A DNA stretch of 37,271 bases. Origin: an uncultured Candidatus Actinomarina sp. (GTDB taxonomy: Bacteria > Actinomycetota > Acidimicrobiia > Actinomarinales > Actinomarinaceae). Where the stretch lies: NCBI GenBank assembly GCA_902510965.1, contig CABXDM010000008.1, forward strand, positions 1 through 37,271. Reading direction: 5' to 3'. Position numbers and translations under genes: made by a program. Below are positions 1 to 9,282 of this stretch, piece by piece. Position 1 is the stretch's first letter. Every line of letters begins with the position of its first letter. The notes below the pieces were generated by a model, which saw nothing but the letters and a program-made list of their open reading frames with translations, did no database searches and had not been told where the DNA came from.

Positions 1-2
1 TT

Positions 3-1757
3 ATTGGTATGAGAATAGCTACAGCGGCAAATGGAAGAACAACAGAAGCTGCAAGAGATGGTGGAACAATCAAAGCTTTACCAGTTGCATTTAGAGGCGG
101 AGCCGTAATGGGCTTTACTGTTGCAGGTTTAGGTTTATTAGGCGTATCTCTTGGATATTGGCTATTTATTGAAGTTCTAGATCTCCCTAATGGCTACGAT
201 GTATTAGCTGCAATTGGACTTGGTGGCTCATCAATCGCTCTTTTTGCAAGAGTTGGTGGAGGTATTTATACCAAAGCTGCCGATGTTGGTGCTGACTTAG
301 TAGGTAAAGTTGAAGCAGGAATACCTGAAGACGACCCAAGAAACCCTGCAACTATTGCTGATAATGTTGGAGACAACGTAGGAGATGTTGCTGGTATGGG
401 AGCAGACCTTTTTGAGAGCTATGTAGGCTCACTAGTTGCTCCATTAGCTTATGCAGCCATAGTTTTTGCAGGCCAAAGTGTTCTACCCTCTTTATTACTT
501 TTTCCACTAGCCGTAGGAACTATAGGAATGGGATCATCAATTCTTTCATCATTCTTAGTTGTTCCCAAAGAGGGGAAACTGGCACAGGCGCTTCATAGAG
601 GAACATATAGTGCAGCAGCTTTGACTGTTGTGGGTGTATATTTCTTGAGCGATTATATGTTTGCTGATTATACAGAAAATCCAATTGGACTATTTATCTC
701 AGTAATTATTGGACTTGCAGTAGGACTATTGGTCGGTCAAATATCAGAATGGTTTACATCAGACCACTATTCAATTGTAAAAAATATTGCCGATCAGGCA
801 AAAACTGGTCCAGCAACTTTGGTTCTATCAGGAATCTCTGAAGGAATGAGATCAGCTGCATTCTCAGTTATAGTTGTTGTTTTTGGAATCTATGGAGCAT
901 ATACAGCTGGCGACTGGGCACTAGGTGCTGACGGTGGTATTTACGGAATCGCTATTGCGGCTATCGGAGTTCTATCAACATTAGGTATTACTGTGGCTGT
1001 AGATGCATATGGCCCAATTGCTGACAATGCTGGAGGTATTGCTGAAATGGCTCACTTGCCACCGGAGGTTAGAGAAGCTACTGATGAATTAGACTCACTT
1101 GGTAACACAACAGCTGCAATTGCAAAAGGCTTTGCTATTGCTTCAGCTGCGGTAACCGCACTAGCTTTATTTTCAGCTTTTGTGCAAAGTGCAGGAATTG
1201 AAAAATTAGATATAACAGAAGTAGAAGTGACACTAGGTTTATTTCTTGGAGGGATGTTCCCATTCTTATTCGCAGCTATGACGATTAATGCAGTAGGACG
1301 AGCAGCATTCAAAATGATTGAAGAAGTCAGACGACAATTTAATGAAATTCCTGGTTTGAGAGAGGGGAAAGAAGGAGTTGTACCCGACTACACCAAATGT
1401 GTAGACATAGCAACAACTGCTGCCCTAAAGGAGATGTTACTACCTGGGGGACTGGCAATAGCGCTACCTTTAATAATAGGATTTTGGGATAAAGAAGCTC
1501 TCGGAGGTTTTTTAGCTGGATCACTTGTAACAGGTTTCTTACTTGCTATATTTATGGCAAACTCAGGTGGTGCCTGGGATAATGCTAAAAAATATATTGA
1601 AGCTGGTGGCGGTGCCGGTAAGGGTTCCGATGAACATAAGGCTGCTGTTATTGGGGACACCATTGGCGATCCATTTAAAGATACATCAGGCCCAGCAATG
1701 AATATAGTCATTAAAGTTATGACAATTGTTAGCTTGATATTTGCGTCTGCTTTTTAA
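3..1757 (+). CDS. hppA: Membrane-bound proton/sodium-translocating pyrophosphatase, 5'-truncated by the window edge
   Basis: DDPRNPATIADNVGDNVGDVAGMGADLFESYVGS, VDAYGPIADNAGGIAEM, LGNTTAAIAKGFAIASA and GGAWDNAKKYIE motifs; reading frame is open upstream of the ATG at 9. Confidence 0.97.
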   Translation: MGMRIATAANGRTTEAARDGGTIKALPVAFRGGAVMGFTVAGLGLLGVSLGYWLFIEVLDLPNGYDVLAAIGLGGSSIALFARVGGGIYTKAADVGADLVGKVEAGIPEDDPRNPATIADNVGDNVGDVAGMGADLFESYVGSLVAPLAYAAIVFAGQSVLPSLLLFPLAVGTIGMGSSILSSFLVVPKEGKLAQALHRGTYSAAALTVVGVYFLSDYMFADYTENPIGLFISVIIGLAVGLLVGQISEWFTSDHYSIVKNIADQAKTGPATLVLSGISEGMRSAAFSVIVVVFGIYGAYTAGDWALGADGGIYGIAIAAIGVLSTLGITVAVDAYGPIADNAGGIAEMAHLPPEVREATDELDSLGNTTAAIAKGFAIASAAVTALALFSAFVQSAGIEKLDITEVEVTLGLFLGGMFPFLFAAMTINAVGRAAFKMIEEVRRQFNEIPGLREGKEGVVPDYTKCVDIATTAALKEMLLPGGLAIALPLIIGFWDKEALGGFLAGSLVTGFLLAIFMANSGGAWDNAKKYIEAGGGAGKGSDEHKAAVIGDTIGDPFKDTSGPAMNIVIKVMTIVSLIFASAF

Positions 1758-1781
1758 AAGCCTAAAAATTAATTACAGACG

Positions 1782-1787
1782 TATAAT
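1782..1787 (+). promoter_or_regulatory. Consensus -10 TATAAT upstream of the glycosyltransferase
   Basis: Perfect TATAAT ending about 15 nt before the ATG; no clear -35 box. Confidence 0.4.
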
Positions 1788-1802
1788 ATTACTCAGTACA
1801 TT

Positions 1803-2870
1803 ATGAGAATATTACTTATAACTAATGATTGGCTCCCTAAAAAGGGTGGAATCAGTACATATTTAACTAACCTAGTTAGTTCCGTAGATCACGAGTTTAC
1901 TATTTATGCACCCAGCTGGGCTGAAGGAGATAATGTAATAAACTCTTCATCTAGCTTCTTTTTGAATAGTAAAGATACTATCAAAGAAATATCTGACATT
2001 ATCAAAAATAAGAATATTGACATTATTTTACATGGGTCAAGCAATCCTCAATTCTTGCTAATTGGCAAACTAGACCAGATTTCGAATATTAATAGTCCAA
2101 AGAATATCAAGATTCCTCAATTCATGATTTGTCATGGTGCAGAATTTAATGTATTGAACTACATACCGTTATTAAGATCTGTCTTAAAAAGAAATCTCAA
2201 TAAATTAAATAAAATATTTACAGTAAGTGAATTTTCGAAAAAAAAACTACAAGATATTACAGAAACAGAAATTATTAATATTGGTGCTGGTATAACAATT
2301 CCATCATCTCAAAAAGATTTCAAAATAGAGAAAACAATAAAAGTTGGAGTTATGAGTCGTTTTGTTTCTAGAAAAAAAATAGACTGGGTTATTGATGCAA
2401 TGCATGACCTTAAAGAAAATGGTCACAATGTTGAATTAGATATCTTAGGTTTTGGCAAACAGAAAAATTATCTCCAACGCTTAGCTTCAGTCTCTTCTGC
2501 CAAAGTTAATTTCATAGAGGAACAACAAGATAAAGAATATGACTTTTATGAAAATATAGATATTTTTGTAATGCCTTCAAAATCGAAGTACTTTGGTGCA
2601 GAGTTCGAGGGTCTAGGGTTGGTTTATTTAGAAGCTGCAAGTTATGGCCTACCAACTCTAGTTGGTACATCAGGAGGTGCTCCAGAGACTATTATCCCAG
2701 GTGTATCTGGATTTGTTGTAGGTGATAAAAAGACAATTATCGAAGGAGTCCTTTATTTTATTGAGAATCCGAGTGAGCTTGACTCATTTGGAAATAAAAA
2801 CAGAGAAAATATACTTGAAAATTTTAGTCTTGATACTTTCGCAAAGAAGTTTGAAAGTGAAATTATTTAA
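1803..2870 (+). CDS. Glycosyltransferase family 4 (PimB-like)
   Basis: N-terminal MRILLITNDWLPKKGGISTYL and C-terminal EGLGLVYLEAASYGLPTLVGTSGGAPETI, typical of GT4/GT-B enzymes. Confidence 0.88.
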   Translation: MRILLITNDWLPKKGGISTYLTNLVSSVDHEFTIYAPSWAEGDNVINSSSSFFLNSKDTIKEISDIIKNKNIDIILHGSSNPQFLLIGKLDQISNINSPKNIKIPQFMICHGAEFNVLNYIPLLRSVLKRNLNKLNKIFTVSEFSKKKLQDITETEIINIGAGITIPSSQKDFKIEKTIKVGVMSRFVSRKKIDWVIDAMHDLKENGHNVELDILGFGKQKNYLQRLASVSSAKVNFIEEQQDKEYDFYENIDIFVMPSKSKYFGAEFEGLGLVYLEAASYGLPTLVGTSGGAPETIIPGVSGFVVGDKKTIIEGVLYFIENPSELDSFGNKNRENILENFSLDTFAKKFESEII

Positions 2871-2872
2871 TC

Positions 2873-5569
2873 TTATTCGTCTTCGGAACTGTAGTCACCA
2901 AATAGGCCCAAGATTTCACTTTCTGTAACAGATATTGCCATTCTCTGATTTTCTAATGCTTTATTTTTCTTTTCTATCAATATTTTACTGATCAAGTTAT
3001 CTTTTGTTGCATCTTCAGCTTTCATTCGAAATCTACCCCTATAAAAGACAATATCTAGTAGTTTTGCTAGTTGCACAAGATGATCTTTTGATAGTTTTTT
3101 AATCTGCTTTTCATCAAGATAGAAATGTTCCGTAATCATATCTAACATGGAATCTTTAGAAGCAGATTTTGGCATTTTTAATATTTCCCCACCTAAGAAG
3201 TTGGATATATTTCTATATTTATCTTCTTCAACAAGTTCACGAATCCCATCCTTAGACAAATCTCTCAATTCTTCTATATCAAACACAGTTCTAGATCTTT
3301 GTTTCATTGCATATCCACCGTATGGTCCGACAGCAGAGGAATATGTCCACTCACCCTGTGTCGCAACTTTTCTTGGATTCTTGGCAGAAAGAGAAAATCT
3401 TTCAAGACAATCCTCAGGAGAGAGCGTATCAGGATCTTCATCTTCAAAAATTGGTCCAATCAAATTTTTATAAATACATTTTTTTTGTCTTACACCCTTT
3501 TCTTTCACGCCATGTTGTATGTAAAACCCACCATTGGGCCCCAGTTTTATGAATATCGAAGCATCACACTCTGGACATTTACAAACGACTCGCTCTTTCT
3601 TAAGACTTTCCTCCTGCTTACCTTCTAGCTCCTGAATGTAATCAGTATTTACTTCCTCCAAAGCTATATCTGGGTTTAGGCCTACCTTGAAATCGTCATC
3701 TCTTAGTAAATATGGATAAGGAACTTTTCCAACAATTCTTCCAGTCTTTACTACATATCTTGATTCAAAAGGTAGCTGTATGGATGTTAATGCTAAGGGA
3801 TCCTGAACTCCATACTTTTCAATATGATCAGATATTGTTTGATGGGACTTTTCAAGAAATTTGACTTTAGATTCTTGAGGATTATTACTTTCAAGAATTT
3901 CATCTAGACTGTCTTCCATTGATTTGGAGAATTCGTAGTCTATGTACTGATTGAAGTAGGGCTTCATAAAGTTATTTATTAAGGCCATAGCTAGGATTCG
4001 AGGTTTAAGACTTGATTCTGAATTGATAAAGACTGAGGTGATACTTTCAATTATTGAGACATATGTCGACGGCCTGCCGATTCCTAGTTCTTCAAGCTTG
4101 TTTATTAATGACGTAGAGGAATATCTATTTGGAGGATTTGTAAATTTTTCTTCATTTTTACAACTTACTATGTCAACTAGGTCTCCTTTAGATAAATTAG
4201 GTAATTCTTGTGACTTCTCTGTTGCATTTTTAATTAAATCCCTATAGCCACCAAAAGTCCATGTAGTTCCTGAAATCCCCAGTATCATTGGACCAAACTT
4301 GTCATCTTCGACCTGTATCTCTATTGACTTTGTAATTCCTTTTGCGTCAGTCATTTGAGAAGCAACAGTCGTATTAAATATCAAACTATAAAGTTTGAAT
4401 TCATCGCTGTCTTCTTTATGGGTTCCGAGTAATTCAGATGGGGCAGTAAAGGTTTCACCAGAGGGTCTAATTGCTTCATGTGCGGCTTGAGCATTTTTAC
4501 TATCACCAAAATAATTTGGTTTTTCTGGAAGGTGCTCAGCTGAAAAATTCTGTGATATATAATTTCTAGAGGCTTTGATCGCTACATCTGACAATCTAAT
4601 CGAATCTGTTCTCATATAGGTTATTAAACCCTCTTGATATAGTCGTTGGGCAATACCCATTGTTTTACGGGGCTGGAACCCTAAGTTACTGCGTGCAGAT
4701 GTTTGCAAGCTAGTAGTTTTGAGGGGCTTAGGAGGCTTCCCACTGCGTGCTGATTCCTTGATAGATGAAATTTCTGCTTTAGCATTTGTAAGTTTCTCGC
4801 TAACTTCATCAGCTTCCTCTTGTGAGAGATATTTCTTTTCTGAGCTAATTTTATTACCGTCCTTATCAAAATCAGATGATGAGGCAAGTCTTTTATCTTG
4901 TACTTTTTTTAAACTTGCTTCGAATTGTACATTTTTACCTATACAGACAGTTGTTATATCGAAATATTGAGAAGTTACAAACTTAATTCTCTCTTCTTCT
5001 CTCTCGACGATAAGTCTTATTGCGGGGCCTTGTACTCTACCTGTAGAAATGAATGCACCTCCCAAGTCACGAACTTTTGGTGATATCTCATAACCAATCA
5101 TGCGGTCAAGAGTTCTTCTAGCTTCATAAGATTTAAATTTACCGATATCAATTTTTTCAGGATTATTAACTGCATTAAGGACTGCTGCTGGTGTAATTTC
5201 ATTAAATTTAATTCTCTTTGGTTCATCTTCTAGCTCAAGCGCCTCTTTTAAATGATATGCAATTGCTTCACCTTCTCTATCATCATCAGTAGCAAGATAT
5301 ATCTCTGTTGCATCATCTGCTAGTTTCTTAAGTTCGCTGACTATTTTTTTTCTATCTTCAGGGATAACATAGATGTTCTCAAAATCACTTGGTTTAACGG
5401 CTCCCCATAAAATGTCTTTATTTGTGTAATTTGAAGGAATTGATTTTGCATTCCTCGGAAGATCTCTAATGTGCCCAACACTAGACTTTACAACATAATC
5501 AGAACCAAGTATTTTCGATATAGTTTTAACTTTCGTTGGTGACTCAACAATTACTAAAGGTTTTGACAT
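2873..5569 (-). CDS. topA: DNA topoisomerase I
   Basis: LVIVESPTKVKTISKILG, ATDDDREGEAIAYHL and catalytic GLITYMRTDSIRLS motifs. Confidence 0.97.
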   Translation of the reverse strand: MSKPLVIVESPTKVKTISKILGSDYVVKSSVGHIRDLPRNAKSIPSNYTNKDILWGAVKPSDFENIYVIPEDRKKIVSELKKLADDATEIYLATDDDREGEAIAYHLKEALELEDEPKRIKFNEITPAAVLNAVNNPEKIDIGKFKSYEARRTLDRMIGYEISPKVRDLGGAFISTGRVQGPAIRLIVEREEERIKFVTSQYFDITTVCIGKNVQFEASLKKVQDKRLASSSDFDKDGNKISSEKKYLSQEEADEVSEKLTNAKAEISSIKESARSGKPPKPLKTTSLQTSARSNLGFQPRKTMGIAQRLYQEGLITYMRTDSIRLSDVAIKASRNYISQNFSAEHLPEKPNYFGDSKNAQAAHEAIRPSGETFTAPSELLGTHKEDSDEFKLYSLIFNTTVASQMTDAKGITKSIEIQVEDDKFGPMILGISGTTWTFGGYRDLIKNATEKSQELPNLSKGDLVDIVSCKNEEKFTNPPNRYSSTSLINKLEELGIGRPSTYVSIIESITSVFINSESSLKPRILAMALINNFMKPYFNQYIDYEFSKSMEDSLDEILESNNPQESKVKFLEKSHQTISDHIEKYGVQDPLALTSIQLPFESRYVVKTGRIVGKVPYPYLLRDDDFKVGLNPDIALEEVNTDYIQELEGKQEESLKKERVVCKCPECDASIFIKLGPNGGFYIQHGVKEKGVRQKKCIYKNLIGPIFEDEDPDTLSPEDCLERFSLSAKNPRKVATQGEWTYSSAVGPYGGYAMKQRSRTVFDIEELRDLSKDGIRELVEEDKYRNISNFLGGEILKMPKSASKDSMLDMITEHFYLDEKQIKKLSKDHLVQLAKLLDIVFYRGRFRMKAEDATKDNLISKILIEKKNKALENQRMAISVTESEILGLFGDYSSEDE

Positions 5570-5652
5570 GTCCTCATTTTTAACATCATTTTTTTAATAT
5601 GTATAGGATTTTTAAAAAAAAGTATTTTTATTTTCTTTTAGTATATAAATAA

Positions 5653-6984
5653 GTGAATAAAATTAAAATATTTTCAAAATCACAATTTTCAATTTTGTGG
5701 TGGTCAGGATCGCTTTCTAGCTTTGGAGATTGGGCTACATTATTTGCGTCAGTAGCACTTGCTAGTCAACTTGGTTCTGAAAGTGGTAACTCAGGTATAA
5801 CAGCTGTTGTCCCCGTGATTGCAAGAATTATTCCTGCATTCCTGTCTTCATTTGCCGGTCTTATGGCTGACAGAATGAATAAGAAAAATATAATGATTTT
5901 TACAGATTTATCGCGAATGGTAATTGTTTTATTTCTTTTCTTTGCAAACAGTTTGCTGCATTTGTTTATCATTAATTTTTTAACTGAAATATTCTCCTTG
6001 ATGAGACAACCATCACGAGAGTCTGTTGTCCCGGAATTAGTGGATAAAGAAAACCTAGTAAAGGCAAACTCATTATTCGCAATCGGAACATATGCAACAC
6101 TGCCAATAGCTTCTATATTTTTTGCACTAATAGCTGATATTAGAGTTCCTACTTTCATAACAAGTTTTGGTAATGGTTGGTCGGGATCAATTATTTTTCT
6201 TTTTGACTCAATTACATTCATGCTGTCGGCCTATCTTTTATTATTTTTGAAAACAACAAGTGTCAAGACAACTATTGAAAATGATGGGTTTGTCTTAAAA
6301 GAGTTCAAAGAAGGACTAAATTATTTTTTTGGTAATAAGGAAATTAGAAACATAACAGTTTCAATATCACTCAGCCTTTTTGGAGCAGGAGCTCTTTTTA
6401 TACTAGGCCACACCTTCTTAACAGTGGACTTAGGTTTTACAGAAAGCTCTTTTGGCTTCATGATTGCTTCATTTGGAACAGGGATCATTTTTAGCATGGT
6501 TACGTTTAGTTATTTTGTAAGTACATTTTCACGAGTAAGTTTTGTTATTGGTTTATGTATGCTGTCTACAGGTATATCTTTGTTTACTGCGTTTATTTCA
6601 ACTGATTTTACAAACATACTCTTATCCATTTTTATTTCCGGAGTTGGTACTGGGGGTGTTTATCTCCTAACCATAAGTTTCCTGCAAGCTACCACAGACC
6701 AAAAAATGAGAGGCAGGGTTTTTGGTAACTTTTATACCATAGGTAGAATCGCACTGCTCCTATCTTTCATAACCTCGGGCATTGCAGCAAACTACTTAGA
6801 TTCTTATTTTGCAAGTAGTGGCGTTGAGACGGTATTAAAGATCAGTTCTTTATTGATTTTTATTTCTGGATTGATTACTTTTATTACGAGTTACAGAAAG
6901 ATATTTAAAGAGTTTGGTATTGAGAATTCTAATTTTAACAATATTAAATTAAATTTTAAATCGATAGAGGATGAACCAGAATGA
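5653..6984 (+). CDS. MFS transporter (GTG start)
   Basis: About 12 hydrophobic segments; GLMADRMNKKNIMIFTDLSRM loop typical of MFS. Confidence 0.85.
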   Translation: MNKIKIFSKSQFSILWWSGSLSSFGDWATLFASVALASQLGSESGNSGITAVVPVIARIIPAFLSSFAGLMADRMNKKNIMIFTDLSRMVIVLFLFFANSLLHLFIINFLTEIFSLMRQPSRESVVPELVDKENLVKANSLFAIGTYATLPIASIFFALIADIRVPTFITSFGNGWSGSIIFLFDSITFMLSAYLLLFLKTTSVKTTIENDGFVLKEFKEGLNYFFGNKEIRNITVSISLSLFGAGALFILGHTFLTVDLGFTESSFGFMIASFGTGIIFSMVTFSYFVSTFSRVSFVIGLCMLSTGISLFTAFISTDFTNILLSIFISGVGTGGVYLLTISFLQATTDQKMRGRVFGNFYTIGRIALLLSFITSGIAANYLDSYFASSGVETVLKISSLLIFISGLITFITSYRKIFKEFGIENSNFNNIKLNFKSIEDEPE

Positions 6985-7589
6985 ATTGTAATTATTTAGC
7001 ATTTGAAGGGATAGATGGATCAGGTAAAACTACTTTGATTAATGAATTGTCGGCTGAACTTTCTAAAGCAAGTGTAGATTTTAAAATTGTCAGAGAACCC
7101 GGAGGTACAAAACTTAGCGAGGGAATTAGAGATTTGTTATTAAGTCACGATTTCGAGGTTAATCCAACAGCGGAGGCACTTCTTTTTAGTGCAAGCCGTG
7201 CCCAATTAATTCAAGAGGTAGTAAAACCATCTATTAAAAATGGGCAGGTAATTATTACTGACAGATCTGCCTATTCCTCAGTTGCCTATCAAGGAGTTGG
7301 AAGAGGGTTAGGTTACGAAAAAGTATACGAACTCAATGATTTTGCATTAAATAGCTACTGGCCAGAAAAAGTAGTTCTTCTTGATATTGATCCAGAAATA
7401 TCTTTATCAAGACAAAAAATAGCAGACAGGATTGGAAGTGATAAAGTCAGCTTCTTTAATAAAGTTAGAGATGGATATTTACAATTAGCAGAGGACTTCA
7501 GTGATAAATTTCTAGTTATAAATGCTGAAGATTCAAAACAGGAAAATTTCACTAAAGTATCCGAGTGGTTGGATCTTGCAGAATCTTAA
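6981..7589 (+). CDS. tmk: Thymidylate kinase
   Basis: FEGIDGSGKTTLI P-loop, VREPGGTKLSEGIRDLLL, ITDRSAYSSVAYQG. Confidence 0.96.
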   Translation: MNCNYLAFEGIDGSGKTTLINELSAELSKASVDFKIVREPGGTKLSEGIRDLLLSHDFEVNPTAEALLFSASRAQLIQEVVKPSIKNGQVIITDRSAYSSVAYQGVGRGLGYEKVYELNDFALNSYWPEKVVLLDIDPEISLSRQKIADRIGSDKVSFFNKVRDGYLQLAEDFSDKFLVINAEDSKQENFTKVSEWLDLAES

Positions 7590-8442
7590 TTACAGTCTTG
7601 CAAAAGAGAGTAAGTCACCTTTCCATGCATATTTACTATTGTCAGACTCATCCAAGTATGTATTAGAACAAGCAATTCAATTTGCATCAAAAATTAATCT
7701 GTCAGAGAATTATGAGGATAATCACCCAGACGTAAGACTCATAACGTCAGAAAACATAAACACTATTGGTATCGAAGACGTAAGAGATGTTCTCAATAAA
7801 GATAATTTATCCCCTATATCTGGAAAATATAAGGTAATTATCTTCCCACCTTACAAGTCACTGACAGAGGAAGCCTCAAATGCGTTACTCAAGACACTCG
7901 AAGAACCATCTGAGTCTAGTATTTTCATCCTGACTTCTACTGGTAGTTTTTGGTCACACGCTAAAGATGATGCAAATAGAGGAATTATTAACACTATTAA
8001 AAGCCGTTGTAGAACAGTTTTTGTAGAGTCCGAAACTGTAACTACTTATGACTTCACCTTCGATGACTTTTCAAACTTCATTGATATAAGGGATTTCAAA
8101 TCTATCGTCAATAAAGATAAAGTTACTAATCTGTTAGAAAACTTAGAACAGCTAACCAGTACAAATTCTACTTCAGGTAAGAATATGTTTAGATTCCAGA
8201 GTTTATTAAAAGATGTAAAAAATATTCAATTAGAATTTGAGGAATCGACAGCTACTTTTAGTAATAAATTGACTACTCGTTCTCTTGAATACTTAGTTAG
8301 AGCACTTCTAACTTCTGAGGATATTGATAAATTAAATTATAGATATTGTGAACTAATTCAAAATGCCACAGAGGAAATTCAGCAAGGGATGAGAGATAGT
8401 ATTGTCTTGAATAATTTATCAGTAGAGCTAGCAGAATTATGA
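7576..8442 (+). CDS. holB: DNA polymerase III delta'-like subunit (likely TTG start at 7576; ORF track begins at 7522)
   Basis: Position after tmk; LTEEASNALLKTLEEPSESSIFILTST...TIKSRCRTVFVE delta' signature; HPDVRLI and IGIEDVRDV. Confidence 0.85.
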   Translation: MQNLNYSLAKESKSPFHAYLLLSDSSKYVLEQAIQFASKINLSENYEDNHPDVRLITSENINTIGIEDVRDVLNKDNLSPISGKYKVIIFPPYKSLTEEASNALLKTLEEPSESSIFILTSTGSFWSHAKDDANRGIINTIKSRCRTVFVESETVTTYDFTFDDFSNFIDIRDFKSIVNKDKVTNLLENLEQLTSTNSTSGKNMFRFQSLLKDVKNIQLEFEESTATFSNKLTTRSLEYLVRALLTSEDIDKLNYRYCELIQNATEEIQQGMRDSIVLNNLSVELAEL

Positions 8443-9275
8443 GCACCCTAACTCTTTTAGGAACAGGTTGCCCCAGTCCAAGTAGCTTAAGATTTGGTCC
8501 CAGTACTTTATTTACTCATAAAGGGAGCAATTATTTATTTGACTGCGGTTCCGGAGTAACTCAAAGATTAAATGCTGCTGGAGTCAAATCATCTGATATA
8601 GAAATCCTTTTTGTGACACACTTGCATTCTGACCATGTCATGGATATTTATCAACTGTATATATCTGGATGGCATCAGGGAAGAGATAAAAAATTTAGAA
8701 TAGTTGGACCCAAAGGCACAAAGGAATTTTTCCAGAATATGCTTAAAGCTTTTAAAAATGAACTTCAAGGAAGAGTTCAATGGGAGCAAAGACCTAATAA
8801 AGGTGGACTTGATTACGAGATTACGGAAATTAATTCAGACTATGCATACAAGAATCTCCATTTAGAAATAATTCCCTTCGAGGTAGACCACTATCCGGTA
8901 GAGCCTGCATACGGCTACCAAATAAAAGTTTCGGATACAGAGATAGAAAAAAAAGTAGTAATCTCTGGAGACACCAGAAAAAATGAGAATTTAATAAATC
9001 ATGCTATGGATGCAGATGCGTTAGTGCACGAAGTTTTCATTAATCTAGAGTTCGACGAGAACAGGATGTCTAAAAAAACTATTTCTAATGTCAGAGACTA
9101 TCACACCAGTCCAAAAGAAATTGGAGAGATTGCAAAAGCAGCTAACGTTAAAAAATTAATACTTACTCACTTCGTCCCCCCAGTTTTTGATGAGGATTTT
9201 TTAACCAAGGAAATAAGAGAATCTTACAAGGGCATTGTGATCATTGGCGAAGACTTATTAACTATTGAAATTTAG
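8439..9275 (+). CDS. MBL-fold metallo-hydrolase (RNase Z-like)
   Basis: LLGTGCPSPSSLRFGPSTLF, FDCGSG, THLHSDHVMD, SGDTRKNENLI, LTHFVPP. Confidence 0.88.
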   Translation: MSTLTLLGTGCPSPSSLRFGPSTLFTHKGSNYLFDCGSGVTQRLNAAGVKSSDIEILFVTHLHSDHVMDIYQLYISGWHQGRDKKFRIVGPKGTKEFFQNMLKAFKNELQGRVQWEQRPNKGGLDYEITEINSDYAYKNLHLEIIPFEVDHYPVEPAYGYQIKVSDTEIEKKVVISGDTRKNENLINHAMDADALVHEVFINLEFDENRMSKKTISNVRDYHTSPKEIGEIAKAANVKKLILTHFVPPVFDEDFLTKEIRESYKGIVIIGEDLLTIEI

Positions 9276-9282
9276 AAGTAAA

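Noticed and set aside
1052-1711. Antisense ORFs inside hppA (1052-1312, 1339-1524, 1388-1711)
   Set aside because: Shadow ORFs opposite a strongly conserved gene; compositions look like reverse-frame translation and show no recognisable domain or start signal.
2722-2928. 68-aa ORF overlapping the glycosyltransferase 3' end
   Set aside because: Out-of-frame overlap across two real convergent genes, no domain.
3147-4970. Plus-strand ORFs inside topA
   Set aside because: Antisense shadow ORFs without domains.
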